Below, in pieces: positions 54,889 to 64,000 of a stretch of 64,000 nucleotides of DNA (its first letter is position 1; each line of letters starts with the position of its first letter). The position numbers and the translations under genes are program-made. The notes below the pieces were generated by a model. That model saw only the letters and a program-made list of their open reading frames with translations, did not search any database and had not been told where the DNA came from. This stretch comes from Neovahlkampfia damariscottae (Eukaryota; Heterolobosea; Selenaionea; Neovahlkampfiida; Neovahlkampfiidae). The DNA lies in assembly GCA_016618085.1 (NCBI GenBank), contig JABLTG010000101.1, forward strand, positions 6,709 to 70,708, given 5' to 3'.

Positions 54889-56942
54889 ATGGACCAACAA
54901 ATTGAAAGCAAGTTTATCACTGGTGTATGTGAGTTTTTAGAATCAAAACCTGATAATAAACAGTACCAAATCGCTTTAAAAGCACTGAAAGAATCCTCTT
55001 TCTTTGATGAGAACTTTCAAAAAATGAATCTTTATGAAAAATTCTATACTTCACAAACAACAAAAAGTACAATTGATCATTTTTTAGATTTTCCTTTGAA
55101 TTTACAATTTGAAACTGTAATTTAGATACATTCTTTTAAAAAACAAGATCTATTCAATTTTTTTGAATTTTAAAGATAACGTCAAGTTAGAAGATCGGAT
55201 TTATCGTTTGAAAACATTTAAAGATTGTATTTTTTTTTTTTTAATTTTAACTTTCCATTTTAGGTTTTATTGCTAAACAAGCAGTGGATGCAATAGCCCT
55301 AATATTGTCTGTTAAAAACATCTTCTTCTCATCCAATTTAAGAGAAGACTCTGTTTTAATTCTTCAACTTTTCAACAAAATGGGTTACATTGAACATATT
55401 TCTGAGAAAGAAAGACCAATTAGTGATGCTTTACTTTTTTTCAAATTCAAACCAATCTCAAAAGATAAAAATGTGGCAAAACAAACATTTAAGCAAAAAT
55501 TTGATGCATTTACAGTTGTTGAGAAACTTGATCTCACTAAAACAGAATTCAATTCTGATTATGTTTGCAAAGTGTTTTTGAAATTCCTTTCACAAATTGA
55601 AGTTAAAAATAGAAAATATAAATTAAAGACATACTCAAATTGTAAAAAATTGAATTTTGAATTTATGTTTTTTTTAAGGTTGGATTGCTCAAGAAGGAGT
55701 TGAATGGGGTGTTTCAAATACTGGTTTCTCCAAAGAAGACATGACAACGTTTTTAGATTTTTTTAGAAGAATTGGTTTGATTGAGCATGTTGTTGATAAA
55801 TCAAAGAGTTTTCAAGATGACTATTTATTCTTTCGTTTCCAAAGTACAGTTAAAGAAAATAGAAAGATTGTAAAATTAAAAGTTGAATCAGAAATTGAGT
55901 TAATGAACAGTGTAAAAAAAAAAAATTGATAAATGAATTCTTAGATGTTGAAATCAATGTTCCCAGAGAATTTATGTATACTAATAGGACTTTCAAGATC
56001 TGGAAAAACGACATTATCAAAACTTTTCAATTTACATTTTTTGAATGAAACTTTCAGTGAAAATGAATTATCACATATTTTCAATTCCATTTATTTTGAC
56101 ATCAAAAAATTAATGGAAGAAAACAAACAACTTTCATTTTTAAAAAATAAATATGAAACTGCTTTTTTGAATTTTTCAGTAGATTATTATGATGATGATT
56201 TGATGGATAATTTCAAAATATTGAAAAAAATTTGGGAAGAAGAAGAATTTCAAAAAGCATTTGAAAAAAGAAATGAAAGTGATTATAACTTCAATGATCA
56301 TTTGAAATAGTTAGTTTCTTTTTCATTTTTCACAAAAATAGTTTGTTTGAAAATATTGATCGATTTCTCAGACATGAGAATAATTTTGACAATTATTTGA
56401 GAACGTATCATAAGACATCTGGTATAATCACCAATTTAGTTGCTGATAATTTAAAAATTAATGATTGTGTTTATCAAAAAAACAAATGGAAAATTTGTAA
56501 TTTTTTTGTTTGGAGGAATTAATCCTTAGTTTATCCATCTTGTAATCACGCTATATTTGTTATTTCATCAGTTTTCTATTTAAAGAAAGATGATCATACT
56601 TTTGAAAATGCAATGATGGAATCCATTGGTCAATTGAAAAATATGCTTGATGCATCAGAAAAATTTCATTTTCCTGTGTTTATCGTTTTGACTAAAACTG
56701 ATTCTTTCAAAAGTGAATTTGATTTAAAAAAGTTTGGGGAATATTTTCCTACCTTCTTGCAAAAATTCAGCACCAAAGAAAATCCTTCATCACCTGATGT
56801 AGAAGCACTTGATTATTTACAAAACTTTTTCAAAACATTTGATGAAAGAATTCAAAAAGTCTATGCTTTAAATCTGATGATTATGGATGAATTCAATGTC
56901 TTTGTTAAAGATTTAGAAAATGAAATGAAAATCTCAGGTTAG
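54889..56942 (+). CDS. DEP-DEP-Galpha-like fusion protein
   Basis: Seven exons (54889-55116, 55187-55226, 55264-55641, 55679-55911, 55945-56309, 56342-56496, 56530-56942) join in frame to 603 residues. DEP 1 (about 77-150): DRIYRLKTFKDCFIAKQAVD, then LFNKMGYIEHISE, LLFFKFK. DEP 2 (about 200-265): NRKYKLKTYSNCWIAQEGVE, then FFRRIGLIEHVVD, YLFFRFQ. A Galpha-like module follows: P-loop GLSRSGKT (308-315), a helical-domain insert with KIWEEEEFQKAFEKRNESDY and YLFENIDRFL as in Galpha, and switch I TYHKTSGI. Switch II is degenerate (NDCVYQKNKW for DVGGQRSERKKW), the G4 motif is LTKTDSF (Galpha NKKDLF), and a shortened alpha-5 ends the chain. Being internal, it lacks the N-terminal myristoylated helix; DEP domains may provide membrane/receptor targeting instead. 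Confidence 0.85.
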
Positions 56943-56992
56943 GTTTCCTTAACAAGATGGAAGATCATTTGAAAGTGTCATTGAAGTTTTAT

Positions 56993-58625
56993 TTAAATCT
57001 TTGAAAGACCAAGTCCTTGAGCAACTCTTGTACCAAATGCTTTATCAACTTTCATAAATATTCCAACTTGTCTTGCTTGAATTTCTTTTTTTGCATTTTT
57101 CAAATGTCCAACAATATTTTCAACTAAAAATGTTTTTTCTTGATCATTCAAAACATTCACCCAAAAAGCAGCTGGTTGTTCAAAGTTATTATTTGGATGA
57201 ACATAAGGAGATCTAATAATTTGTCCATAAACATTCATTGGTGTTTCTTTTGCATCAGGTACTTCAATTGGTCCATTTAAACTATTTGGTTCATAATTTG
57301 GTGCATCACCACCATTTCCATTAACACACATTAATCCATCTCTTGAGTAATGATTCAATTTTCCTTTTAAAGGTGCATTAATTGGAATTTGTGAATAATT
57401 TGGTCCTAATCTGTGACGATGTGTATCATTATAACTGAAAATTCTTCCTTGTAACATTTTATCAGGTGAAGCTTCAATTCCAGGAACTAAATTTCCAGGT
57501 GAGAATGCCTACAAAAAATGTTAAAAAAAAAAACTCTGAAGTACAGATTGTTCAGTTTCAGCAAAGTAGTTCTTTGGATTTCTATTTAAATTCATTTTTC
57601 CAAATGGAATTAAAGGATACTATAAAAAATAATTAAAAGAAAAAAAAACTAACGTCTTTGTGTGGCCAAACTTTTGTCATATCAAAAACATCAAATTTAT
57701 ATCTTGCTGCTTCATCAAAAGTCATAACTTGAAAGTATGCTGACCATGAAGCTGTTTTACCAGATTCAATAAATTCAAATAAATCTCTTGTCGCAAAATC
57801 AGGATCTTCACCAGCTAATTTAACAGCTTCTTTTGCTGGAATATTTTTAATTTTTTGATCTGTTTTAAAATGCATTTTACACCAAAATGATTGTCCTTTT
57901 TCATTGACAAGTTTAAATGTATGTCCTGAGTAACTTTTAAAGTTTAAGATTTTTTTTTTTTTTTTTACCCATTCATGTGTGTAAAACCATAAGGAGTTCC
58001 TCTTGAACTAAATAAAATCATAACTTGATGAATTGATTCAGGTGATAAACTGAGAAAGTCCCAAAACATATTAGCATCTCCCAAGTTTGTTTGTGGGTTT
58101 TTTTTTTGGGTATGAATGAAATCTGGGAATTTAACAGGATCTCTAATAAAAAATACAGGTGTACTTTTAAAATAATTAGAAAAATAAAAATAAAAGGTTA
58201 CTTGTTTCCGACCATGTCGTAATTTCCATCTTCTGTGTAGAATTTGACAGCAAATCCTCTTGGATCACGAGCAGTATCAGCTGAACCTTTTTCACCTCCT
58301 ACTGTTGAAAATCTTGCAAAGATTGGTGTTCTTTTTCCAACTTTGTTTAAGAATTTAGCTTTTGTGTATTTTGTGACATCATGAGTAACTTCAAAGTAAC
58401 CATGTGCACCAGCTCCTTTTGCGTGAACAACTCTTTCAGGAATTCTTTCGCTAAAATGAAAAGTTTTAATTTTCTTTTTTTTTTTTACCGATCAAAATGA
58501 GCTAATTTGTTCAAGAGGTGGTAGTCTTGCATTAAGATAGGTCCATTAACACCAGCTGTTAAGGAGTTTTGATTGTCACCAATTGGATGACCATATACAT
58601 CAGTTAAGGTTTTTTTCATCTTCAT
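56993..58625 (-). CDS. Heme catalase
   Basis: Six or so exons, about 500 residues from ATG 58625 ([20 protein letters not shown]). All catalase landmarks are present: [20 protein letters not shown] with the distal His, [40 protein letters not shown] with the distal-side Asn region, and [18 protein letters not shown] with the proximal heme-ligand Tyr. Small-subunit clade by length. The protein ends GLGLSKI; the final Ser-Lys-Ile is a variant PTS1 tripeptide, suggesting peroxisomes. Decomposes hydrogen peroxide. Presence of catalase argues for an aerobic organism with peroxisomes. Introns of about 30-60 nt near 58470, 58180, 57950, 57640 and 57520. Confidence 0.95.
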
Positions 58626-58978
58626 AATCTAATTTGCGGAAAATAATGGAATGATCTTATTTGTTGATCAACAGTGGAAGAAAAATATGAAGATGATTGG
58701 ATGAATTTCCCAAACATTCCAAAGAAAAAATAAATGGAATAATTTCAGGTTTCTGTGAGAAATATTCATTTTTAGACCATACTATCGATTTCTTTGGAAA
58801 ACCAAGATGAAAAGCAAGATTGAAAGACTCTTAAGAACTCCTTCCATGTGGATGATTGAATGGAATAGAAAGAATTGATATTGCTCTGTTCCACAATTCT
58901 TTTGACAAAATAAATAGACCAATCATTCCAATTGGCGTTTCTATTGGTCAAAAATCATTGAAGCAAAGTCGTTGAAAA
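58626..58978. promoter_or_regulatory. Divergent intergenic region, 353 bp, with several CCAAT/ATTGG boxes
   Basis: Lies between catalase (minus) and the acidic protein gene (plus). TGATTGG at 58694-58700 is the nearest box to catalase; CCAATCATTCCAATTGGCG and TATTGGTC occur at 58919-58949 near the plus-strand start. No coding frame. Confidence 0.45.
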
Positions 58979-61664
58979 ATGGATTTTGGTCTTTCTCCTC
59001 GGAACGATGATGAAGACATTTTTCAAAGTAAAAAACAATCAAGTTCCGAATTTAATTTTGATGATGCTCTGGAGAGATTTGAAACGGGTGGTTTCTTTGC
59101 GACACCAGAAAAAAAAACAAATCATAATATACCCTCAAACTTTTCAGATAACTTTGAAGAAGAAAATAATCAGAAGAAAGACAATAGTAACTTTTATTTT
59201 TCATTTTAAAATTTTTTTTTTTTTAGTCACAAAGGAAGAAGAAAAAAATGAAAAAGAATTTGAATTTGATTCTAATGACAATACACCTATAAAAAAAGAA
59301 AGGAATTTTGATTTCTTTGATTCACCAGAACCAACAATCATTTTGAATTCTCCTTCACTGAATTTAAAACAAGAGGAAGAGGAGACTGTAATATTAGAAG
59401 AAGAAAATGTAGAAATAAAAGAAAAAGAATCATTGAAAAATAAATCGGAAATTAAACAAAAAACACAACAACAACAAGAAAAAGATGAAAATCTCAGTGA
59501 AGAAAAAATTGAAGAAAATGAAGTTTTAGACATTCAAAAAGAAGAGAATGACATACAAGAAAAAGATGAAATGGTGAATTCTGTGAAGAACTCTCCAAAT
59601 AGATTTTTTGATGACATTGAAGAGGAGGAATTTGAAGATTTCACAAAAGAAACAAATGAACAAGATGAAATAAAAGATAGTTTTGGTGAACCTTTTGACG
59701 ATTCAAATAAAGAAGAATTTGAACAAAAAAATGAAAAAGTTGAAGAAAAAGTACCAACAGAAAAAGTAGAAAAACCAACTGAACAAGTGGTAAAACAACA
59801 AGAAGAGGATGATGATTTTGATGATTTTGATGATTTTGAAAAAAACAAAACAAAAGAGGAAAAAGAAGAAGAAAATGAATTTAATGATGTGAAAAAAACA
59901 ACTCCAGAACAGAAGCAAGAAGAAGAAGAAGGTGATGATGACTTTGGTGATTTTGAAGATGCTAACCAAAATGATGAATTTGACTTTAAAAAATCAAATG
60001 ATGATTTTGAGAATTTTAACTCAACAATTCAAGAGGAAGAAAATGAATTCAAAGAAGAGGATGAAGATGAATTTGAAGATTTTAAAAATGCAACTGAAGA
60101 TGATGACTTTGGTGATTTTGAAGAAAATGAAGATTTTGGAACATTTATAGAAGAAGAAGAAGATTTTGGTGACTTTGAAACATCAGAAGAAACCATGATT
60201 GTATCTCCAGAAAAAGAAATAAAATCAGAAATAACAAATGATGCTCCAAACTTCCTTGAAGTAAAAAAAAAAAAAAAAAATTTTTAAACAAATCCTTAGA
60301 TTTTGGAGAATTCATCAACCAAAGAAATTTTATCATACACACAAAATTTATCAGAAAAAATGCTACCTTCAATGTTTCCTCAAACTATTGATTGGAAACT
60401 AAAAGAGGAAGATACATTCCAAAGTTTATTTTCATCAAAGTAAAAAAAGTTGTTTTTAATTTTTAGTTCTGATGTTTATGGTAAAATGGGTATATGGGAA
60501 GGTTCAGTTATTCAAACTCAATTAATGAATACAGTTGGTATAACAAAAGGTGTTAAAAAAAAACCAACAAGAAGAATGCATTCAAGAACTTCATCACAAT
60601 ATGACACAGTTTCAGAAACAGATGGAAAACATTCAGATATTGCTCAAATTTCAAGAAATGAACTTTTTATTCAAAAATTAAGTGTTGTTAATACAACAAA
60701 AATACGAGATGCTTCCATGAAATTAAGTCCTCATAAATTTACAAAAAATCAATCAAGAGTTCAAGAATTACCTCAAAGAGTACCTTATAGTAAAGTTATT
60801 GTGAAAAAGGCAAAAAGTGAAGATGGTGTGGAAGAAAAATCAATTGGAGTTGAAAAACATTCATTGAAGAATAGATCAACACCAAATTTAACAGCAGGTG
60901 ATAATTCAAAGTTTACTCAGTTTGAAGATGAAGAACCAGTTCTTTCAGAACCACTTGATAAAACAGATTCAAAAAAAGAAGAGGAAGACGATTTTGATGC
61001 GGATTTTGAAACAGATTTTGAAACTAAAGAATCTCCAATACCTATTGAAGTTATTAGTCGTATTAAACCTGTTGAAAAGAAATTAGAATTTGATAATGAA
61101 AATGGATTTGAAGCTAATTTTGATGAAGAACCAGAATTTGAAGCAAATTTTAATGAAACAGAAACCAAAATTGATAATAAACAAGAAGAAGAAGAAGAAA
61201 AGACACCTCCTGGGTTTGAAGTAAACTTTGATGAAGAAGATCATTTTTCATCAAAACCTAAAAAAGAAGATAATTTCAACTCAGCTTTTGATTCTAATTT
61301 TGATGATGATGAAGTTCAAGTACATCCAGGTTTTGAAGTAAGTTTTGATGAACAAGATGATGATTTTACAACAAAATCAACTGACAAAAATGAAACAAAA
61401 TTTATATCAAGTTTTGATAAAGAAGAAGAAGAAGATCATTTTTCGTCAAAAACAAGTTCATTTAATAATGATTCAAATTTTGATGAAAAATTAGAAATGT
61501 TTCAAACAAGTTCTTTAATTGGATTTGAATCAACTTTTAAACAAGAAAAATCTGTTAAAAACTCATTTGATGATTCATTTGAAATAGAAGCAAATTCAAT
61601 CATCAAAAAAATACCAAACCTTTCTTATTTAAATGATAAAATAAACACAAATGAGTTTTCGTAA
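58979..61664 (+). CDS. Acidic DFGDF-motif protein, possibly aftiphilin-like clathrin accessory factor
   Basis: Exons 58979-59185, 59227-60260, 60299-60439 and 60467-61664 join in frame to 859 residues. The first 430 residues are highly acidic, with repeated short phenylalanine motifs: DDDFDDFDDFE, GDDDFGDFEDA, DDDFGDFEENEDFGTF, EEEDFGDFE. Such acidic DFGDF clusters bind clathrin adaptor ear domains in aftiphilin and gamma-BAR type proteins. A conserved-looking core spans about 425-490: EILSYTQNLSEKMLPSMFPQ, IDWKLKEEDTFQSLFSS, GKMGIWEGSVIQTQLMN. A disordered C-terminus follows with repeated GFE(A/V)NFDEE motifs (GFEANFDEEPEFEANFNE, PGFEVNFDEE, PGFEVSFDEQ). Role in AP-1/AP-2 traffic is inferred from motifs only. 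Confidence 0.7.
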
Positions 61665-61673
61665 ATAAAATTT

Positions 61674-62497
61674 TTATAAATCATTATTTTTGATGAATCT
61701 ATTTCCTTCTGAGTTTTTGCCAGTATAAACTTGTTTTGTGTATGAAAAATAAGTTGCATTTCCATCTCTTTTTGTTGGTTTTAACTCTTCTTCATTTCCT
61801 TTTTTTTCATCTTCAGGTTTCATGTTTGAATTTAACTAAAATTTTAATTTTTTTTTTTTATACTTTTTGATAATCAGGTGTAACAACTTTACAATATTGA
61901 CCTCTTTTTGCAGCTTCTTTTTTTTCTTTTTCATCAACAATTTTACTGTCTAAATAAAGTAAATTTTGTAAATGATGCAAAACATAAAGTCTGTACCTGT
62001 TGAAGTATAGGTTAGATTTTAAATGGTTTTTTTTTTACATTTTGTAATCGTCAGAATCATTTCCAGTGAATTCATTTGGGCAACATGGATTTTTTAAAAG
62101 TGATACTTGTTTGAGTTTTGGAAAAGTTTTGAGAGCTTTAATCAAAGCATCAATGTCACTAATATGATTACTATTTAACCAAAGAGTTTCTAAATTTTCC
62201 AATTCTAAATCTTTTGGTAATTCTTCGATTTCGTTGTTGTCCATCACTAAAGACTTGAAAAAAATTGAATTTGAAATCAAAATTTTACCCTTAATTTTGA
62301 AAAATTATTCAAGTGTTCGATTTTTCTTTTTGTTTTAAATTTTTTTTTTGTTACTTTATTTGGTTGTAACTGAAATCAAGACTTTCTATTTGGGTTCCAA
62401 ATAATGAATATAAATTATCTGGTATTTCTTCTATATCTCTTGCTGCAACAGAAAGATGAGTTTGGTTATTCGTCAACTTTAAATTTAAGTTTGACAT
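61674..62497 (-). CDS. LRMDA-like leucine-rich-repeat protein
   Basis: About four exons, roughly 220 residues from ATG 62497 (MSNLNLKLTNNQTHLSVAAR). The order is SVAARDIEEIPDNLYSLFG, IESLDFSYNQ, LVMDNNEIEELP, LETLWLNSNHISDIDALIKA, KLKQVSLLKNPCCPNEFTGN and DYKMYRLYVLHHLQNLLYLD. This is the layout of animal LRMDA/C10orf11 (LDLSFN, LVLDNN, LSLLGNVACPNEL, YKRYRCFVLYKLPNLKFLD). The tail carries KEKKEAAKRGQ and ends FIKNNDL. LRMDA links Rab32/38 to Commander/retriever trafficking in animals. Paralogue of the LRR gene at 44993. Two TGATTGG boxes lie at 62503-62509 and 62518-62524. Confidence 0.75.
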
Positions 62498-62679
62498 GAT
62501 TTTGATTGGAAGCTGAATGATTGGTTGACTTATTCTAGATTCAAATGGTGAAATGAAGAAAAAAAATCCAACAGAAAACTGTTGTTTTCATATTATTTGA
62601 ATTATAAACGGAACAATAAGAAACACCACCATACAAAGCTACATTAATATTAATTCTTTAATAACTTGATGTTTCAAAA

Positions 62680-62832
62680 ATGGAACATTTTGATGATGAT
62701 TCCTCATTTATCTTGACAATCCTTTTCACTTGTATTTTATTATTCATGGATACAAGTTCTGGGAATATTGGAAAAAACATCTCACAAGATTTTGAAGAAT
62801 TTGAAAATTGTTCTACATTTCAAACAAATTAA
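62680..62832 (+). CDS. Small single-pass membrane or secreted peptide, 50 residues
   Basis: ATG 62680 to TAA 62832. MEHFDDDSSFILTILFTCIL, then a short polar tail with one Cys. Residues 10-24 form a hydrophobic helix that could be an anchor or signal peptide. It sits alone between two divergently flanking genes and has coding-like composition, but the length makes chance possible. Confidence 0.35.
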   Translation: MEHFDDDSSFILTILFTCILLFMDTSSGNIGKNISQDFEEFENCSTFQTN

Positions 62833-62876
62833 GGTTCACAATCAACCAAAGAGAAAGTATTGTTATAAATAAACAT

Positions 62877-63922
62877 TCATTCCATTTGGGAGCACTCAAA
62901 TTCTATTTTTAGTTTTTCCCAAATATTTTTGATCAAAAATGATGTAATATCATCTAGTTGATAATAATGTTGTAATCTTTCACCTTTAATTGTAAATTTA
63001 AAAAAGTCTAAGTTTCTATTCTTCATTTCAATTTCAAATTCATTTTTATCAACTTTACTTTCTAAATCAGATTTAGTTCCAACAATCACAAAATTGATGT
63101 ATTTGTCACCATATTCTTCAATATATTTTAACCAATTTTCAACTTTTTTAATTAAATTTTCTTCATTTAAAGAAATCAATAAATAGATTCCATCACAACA
63201 ATTCAAGTCTTCAATTACTGATTTAGAAAATCTACTTGAAAATGGAACATCCATATATGAAATATTAACTTGTTGAGTATCTAAAATCCCCTTTTTTTCT
63301 TTCTTATTATCTTTTTTGTCGCAATATATTCTTTTGTGTATTTTAAATTACAAATATGATTCAAAAATTCAGTTTTACCAGAATAAGAATCACCCAATAC
63401 AATAAATTCAAAATTTTTCGAAGTTTCATACTCTATTTCAATTTGTTTTCCATATTTTTGTTTTACTTCTTCATTTAAATTGGTTTTATTTTTTTGGTTT
63501 CTTTCATCTTTCCAAATTTCTTTCACCAAATAATTAAAACATAGATTAACATTTTCTCTTGTTATTGATGACGTTTCAAAATATTTTATCGGAAAACTGA
63601 ATAAATTGTTTGAATATTCAATTCCAATATTTAATGGAATTATTCTTTTTAAATCTTTTTTTCCTCCAATTAAAATAATCTTTGGTTTAAAATGGACATT
63701 CTCTTTATTTTTCAAAACATTTTCATTAATGATATCTTTCCAATAATTTAAATTTTGTAAAGTTGAAAGGTCAGTTAAATCAAAAGTTAACAAAATTCCA
63801 TCAGAAATGCTTAAATTTTGGATGAAAATACTTTCAAAATTAAGATCACTTGAGTTATCCAATATATCTAATTTTACATTTGATTCATCAATTATTCTAT
63901 TTTCTCGATAAGAATCAAATAT
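62877..63922 (-). CDS. Tandem Ras-like GTPase-domain protein, 5' end not seen
   Basis: Exons from about 63922 to 63352 and 63310-62877 join in frame via a 41-nt GTAATT...AAAAAG intron. Two Ras/Rab-like G domains lie in one chain. Domain 1 lacks a visible P-loop (upstream exon missing or lost); it has FDSYRENRIIDESN, the switch-II position as DILDNSSD instead of DTAGQE, then DGILLTFDLTDLSTLQNL and IGGKKDLK for NKxD. Domain 2 keeps a P-loop GDSYSGKT, a degenerate switch II (LDTQQVNISYMDVPFSSRFS), DGIYLLISLNEENL and GTKSDLE. No C-terminal prenylation cysteine; ends CSQME. Probably a signalling pseudo-GTPase/GTPase pair. The repeat at 63952 begins right at its 5' edge. Confidence 0.7.
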
Positions 63923-63951
63923 CGTTCTTCATTTTTAAACTAGAATATTCT

Positions 63952-64000
63952 TACGGCCAATGAATTGATGGATATTGTGATAAAAGTGGCCAATTAGATT
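63952..64000 (+). repeat. 49-bp repeat, second copy of the Fanzor-element left flank
   Basis: Matches 46196-46244 in the same orientation over 49 bp with two differences that I can see (ACGGC[T/C]AATG... and GATGG[T/A]TATT...), both ending CAATTAGATT at the window edge. Probably the left end of another element copy that continues outside the window. Confidence 0.75.

Noticed and set aside
59534-59969. Ser/Phe-rich minus-strand frames that look like membrane proteins
   Set aside because: Complement of GAA/GAT repeats in the acidic protein; no independent support.
1-64000. Variant genetic code as in ciliates
   Set aside because: Well-supported genes end in TAA, TAG (ALKBH8) and TGA (AAA+ ATPase), and none of these occurs inside conserved domains after splicing.

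Overview
The window is AT-rich, very gene-dense nuclear DNA from a unicellular eukaryote. Genes sit tens of bases apart on both strands. Most are split by very short introns (about 27-50 nt, GT...AG, often poly-T/A rich), and TAA, TAG and TGA all end good reading frames, so the standard code is used. The content fits a free-living amoeboid or flagellate protist: GBF1-type Arf GEF, exportin-6, PTAR1, RMC1, NOP56, NOP53, ALKBH8, catalase, seven-pass receptors carrying RGS domains, and EGF-like ectodomains of the C-[FY]-G...C-S-G-x-G-x-C type. A heterolobosean-like organism is my best guess, but this is inference. No rRNA, tRNA or CRISPR was seen.

Layout. 1-3.4 kb: tandem seven-pass membrane genes with an identical 536-bp block. 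3.4-10.2 kb (minus strand): PTAR1, a GBF1-type Arf GEF and a saccharopine-dehydrogenase-like oxidoreductase. 10.3-12.5 kb: a DHHC palmitoyltransferase and a frame-broken stretch. 13-20.5 kb: KH protein, small coiled-coil protein, SHAQKY Myb factor, exportin-6-like, RING-CH membrane protein. 20.9-27 kb: NOP56 and a pseudokinase-NACHT-HEAT protein. 27-38 kb: 7TM-RGS protein, BTB protein, an unrecognised helical protein, a T4 Rnl1-type RNA ligase with a DENR-like zinc module, a second 7TM-RGS protein with seven EGF-like repeats, and a secreted Cys-rich protein. 38.5-46 kb: unknown proteins, DUF4116 repeats, NOP53, a double-RGS protein and an LRR protein. 46.2-46.8 kb: remnant of a TnpB/Fanzor-type element. 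47-58.6 kb: ALKBH8, ARB2A-like, AAA+ ATPase, RMC1, a DEP-DEP-Galpha fusion and catalase. 59-64 kb: acidic DFGDF-motif protein, LRMDA-like LRR protein and a tandem Ras-like GTPase, ending in a second copy of the repeat that flanks the Fanzor remnant.

Functional themes. Heterotrimeric-G-protein style signalling is heavily represented: two 7TM-RGS proteins, a double RGS, a DEP-Galpha-like protein, TOM1-like 7TM proteins and unusual Ras-like tandems. A second theme is RNA and translation: RNA ligase-DENR module, ALKBH8 wobble-uridine enzyme, NOP56, NOP53. A third is membrane traffic: GBF1, PTAR1, RMC1 and possibly an aftiphilin-like protein. The most novel-looking items are the ligase-DENR fusion, the pseudokinase-NACHT protein and the DEP-Galpha fusion. 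All three rest on splice models that I assembled by eye and that stay in frame throughout.
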